A stretch of DNA of 64,000 bases from Rhizophagus clarus (lineage: Eukaryota > Glomeromycota > Glomeromycetes > Glomerales > Glomeraceae): positions 188,501 through 252,500 of the forward strand of contig BLAL01000262.1 of assembly GCA_015698045.1 (NCBI GenBank), written 5' to 3'. Of the stretch, positions 12,525 through 24,500 are shown in pieces (the first letter of the stretch is position 1; each line of letters starts with the position of its first letter). Below the pieces are notes generated by a model. It did not search any database, was not told where the DNA came from, and saw nothing but the letters and a program-made list of their open reading frames with translations. A program made the translations under genes and the position numbers.

Positions 12525-12995
12525 ATGGACACTAATAATTTTATGCAAACAACTTCCACCGAACATACACCTGTCAATTACAGTAACCGTATTAATAATA
12601 ATTCGGTTTCCAATCAACAACCCATGTTAAACAATAATGCTTTTGATCATGTCGCTTCACCTAATAATACTAATAATGATCAACAACAATATCAATATAT
12701 TCAGCAACCCAGCAACACTGCTAATCATATGCCTAATGTCTTTTCGAACAACAACTTTACTACTTCTACTTCTTCAGATAACGTTCCGAACAACATAAAT
12801 AACGGTTCATCCTCGCAATTTTACACCAATCAAAATCAGTCTAATCCACCACAATCTAATATCCTACCCCTGCTTAATTCGTTTGGCATTAATATTAATT
12901 CTCCTCAGGCAACTATTATTATTATGCCTACATCCAATCTAGATACTCAGAATCAGCTTCAGCAAGTTTTTTCTTGTTTGAAAACTCGGTTTTAA
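12525..12995 (+). CDS. N/Q-rich low-complexity family protein, copy A (156 aa)
   Basis: I do not recognise a named family; function is unknown. The frame opens at an ATG in a good context (TAAACCATGG), also found before copy D. Residues 1-28 are polar. A SNQQPML box sits at 29-35, and residues 36-106 are low complexity, dominated by Asn, Gln, Ser and Thr. The conserved C-terminal block has PPQSNI at 108-113, then Leu-rich and Gly-Ile-Asn-Ser-Pro-Gln stretches, a hydrophobic ATIIIMP strand at 129-135, and QNQLQQ at 142-147. It ends SCLKTRF. There is no signal peptide or membrane segment. The Asn/Gln-rich middle resembles prion-like disordered regions (inference). It is the only unspliced copy with the family's full C-terminus and no frameshift. 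The TATA box is far upstream, with a minisatellite in between. An AATAAA follows immediately after the stop. Confidence 0.85.
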   Translation: MDTNNFMQTTSTEHTPVNYSNRINNNSVSNQQPMLNNNAFDHVASPNNTNNDQQQYQYIQQPSNTANHMPNVFSNNNFTTSTSSDNVPNNINNGSSSQFYTNQNQSNPPQSNILPLLNSFGININSPQATIIIMPTSNLDTQNQLQQVFSCLKTRF

Positions 12996-12996
12996 C

Positions 12997-13002
12997 AATA
13001 AA
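12997..13002 (+). terminator. Polyadenylation-type signal after copy A
   Basis: AATAAA two bases past the stop codon, followed by TTCCTAATGTCAATAG. The same AATAAATTCCTGAT..TCAATAG context follows copy B, so this 3' flank is conserved in the family. Confidence 0.5.
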
Positions 13003-13579
13003 TTCCTAATGTCAATAGAAATTTTTTCTCGATTATATACTAATATTATTGATAAGAACAATTAATTTTTTATTATTTTTAGTTTGTGTTTGATACACAT
13101 GTTTTATATACTATTTTTATTTAGGTTTATACTATAATGTAGATTTTAATGCTAGCTGATGTATGTAACTTGAGCAATAATGTAATATATACACTGTATA
13201 TATATACTATATATATATATTTTTTTAAATAAATAAACGACATGGAATATTTTTTTTTTTTTGATGTAAATGCCTATTAAAAAGAATTTAATTGTGCTGA
13301 ATTTTTTTTTTTTGAGAATATAAATGCTGGTTATTACGCCGTAAAATAATAAATACGTCAATTTCTCGTGTAGCTACAATTTTTTTATTAGAAATTTTAA
13401 ATCTAAATGCTTAATGAGTTCGACAAATTCGTCTTACATTACCTAAATCTCTAATATATTTGTTACCTAATTGACTGTCAATTGGAAGGTACAGCATATA
13501 GGTTTTGTTCATAACCCTTCAAACACTGACATCGTCTCTTCACGTCATACTCAGATTCTTTTATTAACTAGTAGTATTT

Positions 13580-13745
13580 CGAAAGGGTCGAATCGGGTTG
13601 GGTTTGAGGATATATTCGAACTCGACTCGAGTATAGAAAAAAAACTGTACAAATACCCGGGTTAATATTTATATGACCCGACCTCTAACCCGACCCGATA
13701 TAATTTAGCCAACCCCGGATAACTCGGGCCACACGAGCTTTATTT
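13580..13745. repeat. ACCCG/CGGGT-rich dispersed repeat
   Basis: A locally G+C-richer segment made of GGGTCGAATCGGGTTGGGTT, CCCGGGTTAATATTTATATG and ACCCGACC words. Fragments with the same vocabulary occur near 2.1 kb, 17.16 kb and 17.9 kb. It is probably a dispersed non-coding repeat; the ends cannot be set. Confidence 0.5.
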
Positions 13746-15299
13746 AAATTTATATATAAAATTATATAATTTTCATTAATCCTCCATGACTTGAAACATT
13801 TACTGTACATGCATTTTGTATGGTTTACAAATTCATCTAATGTATTTTTGCTTTCCACTGTTAAATTCTTTGCTTTTTTTTTGGTTTTTATCTTTATGAT
13901 TGCGTTCTAAATGACGCAAAGATTTTTTGTATCTGAATAAAATTTTAATAGATATAGAATATTATCATAGATTTTATATTTCGAATATTTAAGCAAATTT
14001 TCGTTTTTTTTTTCTAAAAAAAGTATACTTATTTACTTACGGTCAGTTTAAGCACTTAATTTCTAGATAAGTTTTTGCATTTCTGTCCTGATCAGTTTTT
14101 TTCAACATATTCCAATATAAGTTAGGTCATGTTTCCTGAGTCATGTGACGTAAACTTTGAAATCATTTTTTTGACTTCGACCCAAATATTGAAAGTTATA
14201 ATATATCAGTATGTCTTTTCTGGCAATTAAAATAAAATAATTTATTGTAAGATTATTTTAATTTTTAATGTTATTATCATACTAATAAAATATTCAATGT
14301 CGGAAAAACTATGTACATTCTTTATTAAAAAAAAATTTTTTTGGCGGGAAGAGGACTGTTGACTAATCAAAAAGATCTCGCATAAACATAAGAAACATTT
14401 ACGCATACTCCGATGCAAAAATAGCCAAATGAGTAAATAAGAATCATCAACAAAATTCATTACATATTTGTTAAGAACTTTCCTTTTAAAAGTAACACAT
14501 GCATATGGATAATCCACGCATTTTAGCCCCCAGCGAGGCTCCATGAAAAAAAGATCGATTGCATGCCTCAATGAACCCATGAAATTTTATTATTTTTTTT
14601 ATATATATACAATAACTTTATTCACGATATTATAAAAATTTAGTGCAACAATTTTATAATTGTATTATTTATGGTGATTTTGATACATATAATAAAAATT
14701 ACTTTGGTTGGGTTTAGGTTAAAATTCAGGATCAAATTGTAAATATATCTTTACGTTTACACTTCTGAATAAAATGAATTTTTGTTTACACAAAGATGCA
14801 AAGTCAAACATCGTAAAAATGATTTTTTTTTTTCAATAAATTTAAGTATCGATGATCGACTCGGTGTTTAATATCTCATTAAAAGTTATTAAAGTTATAA
14901 CCGTTAAAAGTAGTTCCATATACAATAGCTTTTATAAGTAATATATTAATTAAATTTAGAGTAGAAAATACAAATATCATTATTTCGTCGTAATTAATAT
15001 TTGTGATGAATGGGAAAATTCGTATTGCGAGATTATAAATGATGAGAATACAACTAGAATACATATTACAACGGTTTTCAAACCGAGCGCTTCAACATTT
15101 CAAAACTCGAGTTAAATAATTTGGTTAATAACTGAACGTTCTATTATTAGTAGGACAAAAATAGTTGAGTACCCTAAATTTTATGGAAAAATTCATTAAC
15201 ATTTATCTATTTCAAAGAACTCATGCCAAACGCTTTTCTAAAAAGGCAAAATCCATATGATATTTTTGTGTGATTATTTATCGACTACAACATCTTTTC
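13746..15299. other. Intergenic, no gene accepted
   Basis: Contains a 112-codon minus frame (14,242-14,580) that has no recognisable motif and no preserved counterpart in the related block. I treat it as chance. The rest is A+T-rich with homopolymer runs. Confidence 0.5.
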
Positions 15300-18200
15300 G
15301 TGCATATAGTAAGTCGATCCTGGAACGAAGTCAAATCCACCATAACTCCTTGCCAAATTTATATATTAGTTGAAGGAAGACCCGTTAAAGAATTGAGCGG
15401 TAAATAAATCGGTTGTATCTTGTTGAGATAGGTTTGCAATGCGCCTCAACGTATCTTCGTTATTAATAGGCCTATGGGATCGAATACGTCTTCTAATTTC
15501 TTTTCTTCTGACTTCCCGTCTTCTAGCTTCTTGTCTTCTGACTTCTCGTCTTCGAGCTTCTTGACTTCTAATTTCTCTTCTTACCATTTTGTTTTTATTA
15601 TAAAATCTTGGAAATTGGTAAATAAAAGTTTATAATAAAAGAAAAGCTTTGATAATAAAATAATCTCTATTTTATCCGTTATTTCCGCAAAAATTCCGCG
15701 AAAATGAGACTTTTAAGGAATATTGAAACACGGATTAAATTTTTTACAAGGTCTTGGAAATTGGTAAACAAAAGTTTTTAATAAAAGAAAAATAAAAATA
15801 GTGATCTTCTCACCTATTTATATTTCATCGGTTTTTATTTGATTCAATTTTTTTTTTTTTTTTTTAAAAAAAATTCGATCGATTATATTTATTATACGAC
15901 CCATTTCTATTTTTAATACATGATTTTTTGGCTTTGTAAAGTTATCTATTTTCGTTCAGTCGTATTAATTATAATTGATCTGGAATAATCACATGCTTCA
16001 ATACCCAAACAAACATGTTGTGACGTGCTATGATAATATGAAATTATAAGCCGAATAGAATTGTAACGTAAATGAATGTAGTAAGTTCGTTCTTTGAATT
16101 TCGAGCTGGATTTTTGCTTTTCCTGTATGTTTTAACAAATATCAAATGAAAAAATATGGCATCTAAATAAGTAGTAAAATAAATAAAGTAATAAACATAA
16201 AATGTATATTGAGACCTTCTCACCTAAGATATGCAAGTGAGGTGAATTACAACTTGGATAAAGAATAAAAAAAAAAAAAAGAAAAGAAAAAATCAAGTAT
16301 ATAATAAAATGATAATTCCAATGAGTACTAATTTGTCTTTAAGGAGTGAAACGTTGCATAGTTGATCTCCTATAATAAATCATGTAATATCGGATAAGTT
16401 AGTTATTCGGTACTTCGAGGCGAATAACTATTTTTAATATGTTTCGCAATCTAATTATACTTTTTGTATATTATTACTATAATATATATATAGATGGTAA
16501 CACACAATTTTTGAAGCCTTAAATATCGTGCGTTTAAATATGCAATATCATTTGTTAATATAAATCATAAAAATAAATTGTAAGATTATTTTTATCTTTA
16601 ATGGTTATTTTTTCAGTAAAGTAAACAGTATTTCCTAATTATAACCTTTTGTTTTCCTAAAAACTTTGTGATGGGTATTACTTGTATAAATACATTAAAA
16701 AAAAATATATATATATATAATCTAACATATGATAATTATATCATCTATTTTATAAAACGTTGATAACGCGCGCATTAACCCCTTGAGTATAGTTCTTTGT
16801 TCTTTGTTCTTTTTCTTTATAATGGAATGTTAGGCTGAAAAAGTTGATTTTTTTTTTCTTTTTCTCTAAGCATTCAGATGCGTAAAAATTTTTATGCATG
16901 TATGTAGAATATTATGGGTCAATTTTGACGAAAAAAAAAAGCACACTAATCACTCGGAGGAGTGATTTTAATGCATATAAATCACAATAGAGCTTGTTTT
17001 ATGAATTTTGAATGAATTTAAAGGGATTGTTTTCTTTTCCTATGATGGCAATAGCGAAACATAAATTGATTCCTTCTAAAAATACATGAAACTCGCCTCT
17101 TTCAAATTATTAACAAAATAAGAAGAGTACTGTCATCAGTGTTTCGAAAGAATAATTATTCGGGTTAATATTTATATAACTTGATCCGATACCCAGATAA
17201 CCTGCGCCAAATAAAATTTCCAGATCTTCAAAAAATATTTCATGCATTATCTAAAATTACCTGAAACACTTTCCTCATTCTTTCTTTGTTCTACTTTAAA
17301 CCTTTTAATATGTGTATCTGTTGATGGAATCTGTGCATATTCATCGATTGAAAATTATCACGTGATGTGTCCCAGATCAATCGGATCCGGTTCACCAGCC
17401 GGAATCAAGGGCGAAATTAGTATAATCGGCGTTGAGTAACGAACTTTCGAAAATCTATTTGTGTAAAATTAAGTAAATAATATTCAAATCTTTTATTTGT
17501 ATTAACATACTTTTAGATGGAAATGTTGTATGGCTTACAATTCATCTAATGTAATCTTGCTTTTTTTGGATTTTTTAGCCGGGCAAAAAATCTATTGTAT
17601 TAGAATCACCAATCTTGTGAAGACATGTTTTATTCCTAAATTTTAATAGTTATAGAATATTAGCATTTAACTTTTTTTTTGATAAAAATACTTATGTAAA
17701 TTTTTATTTTCTTTCTAAAAAAAGAAAAGGAAAAAAAAAAATACTTACGGAAAGTTTAAGCACTTAACTTCTCTGAGTTTTTGCATTTCTGTATTTTGGT
17801 AGAGATTCTTTTTTTTCAAAAGTTCTCTAATAATAAGCTCACTTCTTCTAGAAGTTCGCTTACAAGAATAGTTTTCTCGTCTGATTAAAATCCGGGTAAC
17901 AACTCAGGTCAAGCAAAGGTATGACCCTGTTGACGGATCAGATTGAACATAGGACTCGTGTTGAATAAACTTGATTCGGGTTTTAAACGCGAGTCGGGCG
18001 GTCTGTCTTGACCCTTTCGAACATTAATTATCATAATCCTATAAAAAACGAAATGCAAAAATGTTAAAGAATTAAATAGAATTTTTTTTTTTCTGACAAA
18101 ATTTCTTAATTTCAAAAGGTAACTACGTTATTTGAAACTGTGACGAGAAACATCCTGTAAAAAAAAGATATTGCTTGTCGTAATAAACATTCTTTCCTCG

Positions 18201-18900
18201 TCAAGCGTGAATGGTTTAATGTCAATATAAATTAATTCATATGGCCATAGTTGTAAGTGTTATAATAATAAATAAATGAATGAAAGCATATTTTCTTTGA
18301 AAAATGTTGATTAAAAGTTGTGTTTCGAATTCAAGCCTTTAATAACGGTAACTTTATAACATCATAAATTTTTTTAGAATTCGATGGTTGGATATTTATA
18401 AGAAAATTTGTTTAATTAATGTGATAAATTTTCGCAAAATATAAAATATAAAAGTTTGTAACGTAAACAATAGAATTTGAAATATTTACATAATAGGAAA
18501 TTTTCAAAGGATAAGAAATTCAATGGTTGTGCATAGAAGGTAATGATAAACATGATAATTTCAATGTTGTCTAACGAAACATCATCAATTTTGTATACGC
18601 CTAATAAATTTTCACGAGCGAGAAATTATTGCGTGATAAGTCATCATTGATCATTTAAACAATTAATTTGGGCTCATTTACTATTTATAGTTTTTTTTTC
18701 TTCTCTTCTTTTGGTTTATTTTAAGACCACATGCAATTAGTTTTCGGTAATGACAAATAGAAGATTCCCATCACAGATTTAATCATGATTAAAATAATTC
18801 GTTTCGTACAGTAAACTTTCTAATATTATTTCTTTGATGGTGTTTTATAGGTTTTATACAAGTAATTGTATGGTTTAGGCCAAATTTATTTTTTACAGCA
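15300..18900. repeat. Duplicated block B, copy 1
   Basis: Diverged direct copy of 20,220-23,700. Landmarks are the small Arg-rich gene (15,366), TTCGTTCTTTGAA (16,086), GCAAGTGAGGTGAATTACAA (16,233), ATGAGTACTA (16,320), CACAATAGAG (16,982), CGTAATAAACATTCTTT (18,179), CATGCAATTAGTTTTCGGTA (18,730) and CAAGTAATTGTATGG (18,860). Apart from the 15,366 gene I see no coding region. The tail of 17,242-17,439 is a dispersed repeat end (ATCGGATCCGGTTCACCAGC) also present near 39.2 kb. Confidence 0.8.
15366..15587 (-). CDS. Small Arg/Glu-repeat protein, member 1 (73 aa)
   Basis: Not a family I recognise. The ATG at 15,587 follows an A-rich leader (AACAAAATGG). Residues 1-38 are a highly basic repeat of RREVRRQEAR-type units, the DNA being built from AGAAG-type words with GAAGTCAGAAG and GAAGCTAGAAG variants. 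The non-repetitive tail carries NNEDTLRRIANLSQQ at 42-56 and QFFNGSSF near the end. The tail is conserved in the paralog at 20,290-20,445, which lacks the repeat expansion. Conservation of an open frame, start codon and tail between two otherwise strongly diverged duplicates is the main argument that this is a gene. The Arg-rich part could bind nucleic acid, but nothing proves that. Confidence 0.6.
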   Translation of the reverse strand: MVRREIRSQEARRREVRRQEARRREVRRKEIRRRIRSHRPINNEDTLRRIANLSQQDTTDLFTAQFFNGSSFN

Positions 18901-19069
18901 ATTTTGAACATTTCGAGAGGGTAGAGGTTGAAATAAAATAAAAACTGTACCGCTGTATCGTATACAATATTAAGTAGTTATATCGGATAAATGACCGGAC
19001 CGATGATGTTACTAAACAACGTAATTTTAAATAACCGTCTACTAATGGGATTTTGTTTGTTGATCCTAA

Positions 19070-19094
19070 TTTTTTTTTTTCGTTTTTTTTTTTC

Positions 19095-19139
<45 letters not shown>
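19070..19139. repeat. Long T-run followed by A-run
   Basis: More than 40 nearly uninterrupted T residues lead directly into 27 A residues, giving a perfect potential hairpin. It also creates a spurious Phe/Lys-rich open frame on the minus strand. Confidence 0.9.
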
Positions 19140-19144
<5 letters not shown>

Positions 19145-20154
19145 AGACGAATAATTAATAGTATTAAATAAAGTCAAATAGGTAAAATGCCAATATATTA
19201 TTATTTTACCGTAAAACATATGAAATTATATCAAATGAATTTTTTTTGATATGATAAATTTAAAAATCGTTGTGCGTCTATATACAAAATAAGTTGTTCG
19301 GCTATAACAATATTTTCCTGAAACAAGATAGGGGGATGAAAAATTTGAATGGATCTACTAACAGCCACCGGGCGAAATCTCTGAATACAAAAGCAAAAAT
19401 TTGATCGACTATTGCATCGTTCTCGTGTACTTATTAGGTTAATTTGATCAACGAGAAATTTTTTAAAACTGGAAGTTAAACTGGAACTTAACAAGATCCT
19501 TGAACGGGGCCAAATACAAAAATTATAATAAAAATAACATCATTTCACTTACTGACTTATTTAGTCATTTTAAATGAGTGCCCAATATTATTTCAATTTG
19601 ATAGATAAAATTTACGTTATTCGTAAGATTTCGATGAAACTGTAACCAATAAAAAAATATTTCCCTCCCCCCCCCCCCTTATATATAGTATCCCCACATT
19701 TTTTTCCAGAAAAAAAAAGTTCCTTTTTCTATTGATCTTATTATTTAGGGAATCTAATTTTGCTCAGGAATTACACGATTATCATACAAGCTTTTAAAAG
19801 TACATGCTATTAAAATAAAAATTCTTGTTACAGGCATGGTAGTACAAGGTTAACCACGAATTTTGTTATACGTAGTTTAAACTTTAAAAGGATAATGATA
19901 ATATTTTTGTTGATTTTTCAAAGTTTTAAAAACACTGTTAGTCCGTTATTAATTTTCTTATTTTTTTAATGCCTATCTTACAAATCTGTAAAAACATGTG
20001 AAAAGCAAAAATAAATATATATATATACATTATTAAGAAAATAATATTAAGATCGTATATAATGACCGCTCTTACCAAAAGTCGGGGTATTATATTTCTT
20101 CATTCAATACTCCTCCTTATGAACTAAAAAAATATATATATATATTTATTAGTA

Positions 20155-20200
20155 CAGTCATCTCCTGACTTAATGAACTCACGGTATAACGAATTTTGTT
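20155..20200. mobile_element. Solo pogo-like element end
   Basis: CAGTCATCTCCTGACTTAAT follows a TA dinucleotide and runs into GAACTCACGGTATAACGAA. This resembles the end of the element at 53,269 (GAACTCGCGTTATACCGAA). No matching right end was found nearby, so it is a truncated copy. Confidence 0.5.
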
Positions 20201-20289
20201 CATTATGCTAGGACCGACGGCAACTTCGTGTATGGTGAATACATAATCTGTTATTCCATTTTACTTTTTTTACTTGCCGAATCTATTAA

Positions 20290-20445
20290 TTAATGGAACG
20301 GAATCCCGTTAAAGAATTGAGAAAAAGTTAAATTGTTTGTATTTTGTTGGGGAAGGTTTGCGATGCGTCTTAATGTGTCTTTGTTATTATTTATGAGTCG
20401 AATATGTCTTGAAATTCTTCGTTTTCTAATTTCTTGTATTTTCAT
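20290..20445 (-). CDS. Small Arg-rich protein, member 2 (51 aa)
   Basis: This short gene is the duplicate of the one at 15,366. The start was chosen at the ATG that aligns with the other member: both then read four codons to GAAATTAGA (Glu-Ile-Arg). The protein starts MKIQEIRKRRISRHIR and has the tail NKDTLRRIANLPQQN, ending FSQFFNGIPFH. The identical DTLRRIANL and QFFNG words with different neighbours show selection or recent origin on the protein frame. Compared with member 1 it lacks about 20 residues of RREVRRQEA-type repeat. An in-frame ATG three codons upstream is an alternative start. A solo transposon end lies just beyond its stop. Confidence 0.55.
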   Translation of the reverse strand: MKIQEIRKRRISRHIRLINNNKDTLRRIANLPQQNTNNLTFSQFFNGIPFH

Positions 20446-21204
20446 TTTGAACATACCGTATAAAGAAATAAAAAAAAGGTATGAAATAATTGACCATATT
20501 TATATATTAAGTTCAGACTTCGGATGTTAAGGTACCTTTATTATTTAATTTGAAATTTTTTAAAAAAAAAGATAAATAAAAAATTTATTTATTATTCTAT
20601 ACATGAATTTTTCACAATTAAAAACTTGCGATCAATTATACTTTACGACTTGGCGTAAATTCGCTACTATATAATTAGTTTCTTTAGAAATATTAATAAT
20701 TATTTTAAAATTATTATTATTAATTAATTGTAGTTATAAAAGTAAATTTTTAATGCATATGACTTTATAGAATTATCTATTTTTGGTCACTTTGTACAGT
20801 ACGTGATAACTGATATTGTATTCAGTTTAGAACAATCATTTAGCCCACATATTCATTTCAATCATTTTCGGAATAAGAAATTATTTTCCGTAAATGGATA
20901 TCTTTAAATTTTTAGTTAAAATTTTGAATACAAAAATCTGTGATCCCACCCACGTGATACGGAGTCCGGTTGAATGAAGTACAGTCATACAAAATATACG
21001 AAATATATAACAATAACTAATATGTCGATACGTTTTTATTCTTTAAATTCGTTCTTTGAAATTTTCGATCTGAATTTTTGCTTTTCCTTTGTATGTAAAT
21101 GTCAAAATAAACATAAATAAAATTGTAATATTGTAATCGCATACATGATAAAAATTTTAGATTTACAGACGCAATTACCTCTCGATACCTGAAATTAGTT
21201 ATGG

Positions 21205-21420
21205 GCCCATGCAAGTGAGGTAGATTACAACTTGCAATATTTTTAACTATTAAACATTGAATATTAAATTGTATTATATTACAAATACTTAAAAATTTGT
21301 GTCGTACATAACAAAAATTTTGCTTCTGTGTCAGCTGATACGATAGAGAGTGTCATCACCCCAGAAATTGGGCGATCCGCTGTAATTTATAGCGAGTACA
21401 CGCTTATTTAATGACGATCT
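21205..21420 (-). repeat. Copy of the 47.5-kb segment (inverted)
   Basis: The sequence GAGGTAGATTACAACTTGCA through AAAATTTTGCTTCTGTGTCA to GAGAGTGTCATCACC matches the minus strand of 47,510-47,660. The translated block on the minus strand reads MTLSIVSADTEAKFLL against MTLSIISANAEAKFLL at 47.5 kb. No start codon or longer frame survives here. Confidence 0.6.
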
Positions 21421-24099
21421 TTGACCAGCACTTACTATAAAATGGTGTTCAAAGCGAATCAGAGTACTTTTAATAAATTTAAATATGCATCTTAGCATAT
21501 TTCTTGGTACACTTTTATGGTTTCTGTTTTATTGTTTTACCATGTTTCTCATATTAAAAAGTTGTTTATGAAAATATTTAAGTAAGACACGTAAAGAGAA
21601 CAAATTGTAAAATTCACTAAAAAAAAATGCGTAAGATAATATAGTAAAGTTGAAATCTGGAATATCCCAATTATCCCACGAATTTTCGTTGTACAAACGT
21701 GCATATGTCACGCGACGGGATTTTAATTTAAATAAGAAGATTAGAAATTAATACAATTACAAAAAATATATCATATTCCTTGATAAGTATTTATTGAGCC
21801 TACTTTACTTGAATAATGAATTATTTTTAACAAAAATATCAAAATTATCCCCTAAAGTTGCTAAACAGATGTAAAAAAAATATAAAATTAGAAATATGAA
21901 AATAAAATCATAATTCGAATGAGTACTATTTTCTGAAGCTGATTTTGAATGTCTGAATAAGTTTCCGAGGAGAACTAATATTAATGAGCAGAGAATTGAG
22001 AGGAGGAATATTATTTGAGGTGTGAAATTGTGGAAGAAAAGCGTTATCAGATAGTGATGGTATTCCCATGGAATTTGCAGGAATCTATCGGGATCTGTGC
22101 AAATTTTACTCATAAAATTCCGCGTAACGGTTAATTAACCCCATCACTGGATGTGCCCAGTGACACAAATGCCCTTAAATAACTTGGCCCGAATTATAAA
22201 GCATTAATTTTAAATGACTCAAATTCGAAGATCGTTCAGGGTCATCTCAAAAATGGCCAAATAATTAACCCCGAGTTGGATAGTAATCGATTTCTTTGTT
22301 AAGATTTCAAGCTTTTCCATAATGAAATTAACATTTTGGGTAATTCATATCCTTATATATTATATTATTTGTTGATTATTTTAACCTTTGATAGTATTTA
22401 ATTTAACCCTCCATTCTACATAATAAAATGATTAATCAGTAATTCCTAATTGGTATTACTTGTGATGATCAACGAGAATTTTGATGCAATCAATATAAAG
22501 AAAACGGGAAAATCCGTAGATTATGAACAATAAGTACAACCTTATATAATAGTATCATCATATGATTTTCTAGATTTTCACTTTATACCAGTTTTCTTTT
22601 TCTCATAAAATTTTGATAATGCCCTCAAGTATGAGATTCTTGATTTATCACATGTGACAATGTTGTGACGGAATTTTCAGCTGAAAAAGATGAATTTCTT
22701 TTTTCTTTTTTTTTTTCAAACGAATATTTATATGCACGTATTTCTTAATGACATAATACCTGAAAGAAAACTTTGATAAATTTAGTTTTATTCTGAAGAA
22801 ACTCGGCAAAAATTTTTTAAGCGTGTATGTATTAACGAAATTAGAATATCATTGACAATTTGAAAAATCAGTTTTTTTAATGTATACTTATAATTCACAA
22901 TAGAGTTTGATTATGAATTGTGAATAAAAATTTTCCAGATTACGTTATTTAATAAAGTTTAAGAACCTTTTTTTGGTTAGTCCAAAATATTTCGGGATTG
23001 AAACAAAAAATTTTCACAAATTCACTCTCTAAATAATGCTTGAAAACTTACCTCATTCAAAATATTGACGAATTACGTAGCATTGTTATAGTCGAATATT
23101 GTTATAGTTCTATAAAAATGAAAATCAAAATAGAAAAGTTTTTTTTCTGATAAATTTCCTAATAAAGATGTCATATGATCGTGAGGTTAAATTTGATTGG
23201 TTAATGCCTGAATTAAAGAAAAGTATTACTTATCGTAATAAACATTCTTTACTCACTCATCGGGAATGGATAATTGTACGAATGAAAGTAATTTCCATAT
23301 TACAAAACAATTTCTTTAATTAAAGACAAATCAACGTTAAACGCTTCGAACACTAAAATGGTCGGTCGGTATTTATGAGAAAATCTGTTTCACGAAATAT
23401 TGATACATAAAATATGCAAATTAAATACTTAAAAGTTAATTACATATTTACACAATAGGAATTTTCAAAGGACAAAGGTTTTGCACAGTCCACATGAATT
23501 GTGTTATTTGTACATATGATAAACATGATGAAACAAACTTCACGAGAAATTTAAACTGTAGAGATTAATTGTCATTTCATGCGATTAATTTGGCTTATTA
23601 AGTGAAAAAGACTACATGCAATTAGTTTTCGCTAATAGCAAATAGAAAATGGTGGTTTATAGGTTTTAAACAAGTAATTGTATGACTTAGACCAATAATT
23701 TCTCATCCAAAGTCCATGAAACGATTTTTTAAATTGAATAAATATACTGATGACGAAGACGAAGTTAAATCATTCAGCGCGTGAATATCATATTCCAACG
23801 TACTACATATCTATTGAGCGTCGTAATTTTTACGATTGAATTATTAATATATTAGTTTACAGTAGGACAATATTATATGTGATCTAAATATATCTACAGA
23901 AATACAATGTATTCATGTGTACATCATAAAAAGCTAAGATTTCTTTGTTTCTGTGTTGTCACATGATGTAACATATTTATACACAGCCTTTTGTATCATG
24001 CGTGTTAAGTACTTGTCAGTTCGCACAACGGTTAAAATAAATTATTATTAAGGGATAGATCACCACTCAACGGGGATAACGATCTATAATTAATTTTAC

Positions 24100-24500
24100 G
24101 GGTTTTATATTAATTTTTGGAATGCGGCGTTCTTTATTAGTAAAATTTTTTCAACAAGTAAAAAAAAAAAAAAAAACGGTATAATACAATTCGAGTGGAT
24201 AAGAGAAACATTTTACAAAGTTTATACTATAGATTTTTTTACACTTATAATAAAATATGTGCAAACTATTAATTTTTGGAATATTAGCAACGTTCTACTT
24301 ATAAACCTAATAGGCCGGGTAAAGTATTATTTTTTATGAAATTACAAGAATGTGAACATAAAAACAAAAAAATAAAATAATATATCTAAATAAAGGTAAA
24401 TATTATCGAATATACTCATAAAATATCTTACTAATATTAAACAGGTCGAAATTTTACGGTCAGAATGCCGCGTTCTTCCATAGTAAACTCAAAGAGGTTG
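24100..24500. repeat. Degenerate direct repeats with GCGGCGTTCTT words
   Basis: GGAATGCGGCGTTCTTTATT (24,119) recurs as AGAATGCCGCGTTCTTCCAT (24,462), with a weaker copy near 24,278. Both strong copies are preceded by an ATTTTACGG-type word. On the plus strand they would read Asn-Ala-Ala-Phe-Phe-x-Ser-Lys, but stops surround them. They could be relics of a repeated coding motif or plain repeat debris. Confidence 0.4.

Larger units (their letters stand above)
8150..13650. repeat. Duplicated block A, copy 1
   Basis: About 5.5 kb that matches 24,770-29,600 in the same order and orientation, with many small indels. Landmarks are GATCACCTGATTAAATAA (8,163), ACCGCCAATCG (8,658), TTCAAGCTAAGGTAAAGTAT (9,310), GGAAAAGAGCGTTCTAA (9,753), TCTACAACAAT (10,085), AATTACGCTAAATTAGG (10,402), the GAAGAATAAGAAAAACCA and CATTAAATGG words (11.6 kb), the TATA box, the N/Q-rich gene, and the CCTTCAAAC..TGACATCGTCTC tail (13.5 kb). 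Apart from the gene at 12,525 it appears non-coding, because open frames in one copy are not kept in the other. Confidence 0.85.
20220..23700. repeat. Duplicated block B, copy 2
   Basis: Direct copy of 15,300-18,900, with landmarks GTTCTTTGAA (21,051), GCAAGTGAGGTAGATTACAA (21,211), ATGAGTACTA (21,919), CACAATAGAG (22,899), CGTAATAAACATTCTTTACT (23,235), CATGCAATTAGTTTTCGCTA (23,616) and CAAGTAATTGTATGAC (23,671). The only supportable gene is the minus-strand frame at 20,290-20,445. Confidence 0.78.

Noticed and set aside
14242..14580. 112-codon minus-strand frame
   Set aside because: No recognisable motif, A+T-driven composition rich in Phe/Ile/Lys, and no preserved counterpart in the related block.
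18893..19219. 108-codon minus frame with poly-Phe and poly-Lys
   Set aside because: Created by the T-run/A-run at 19,070-19,139.
21805..22113. 102-codon minus frame with hydrophobic stretches
   Set aside because: Hydrophobicity comes from T-rich DNA; the related block near 16.3 kb does not keep the frame.
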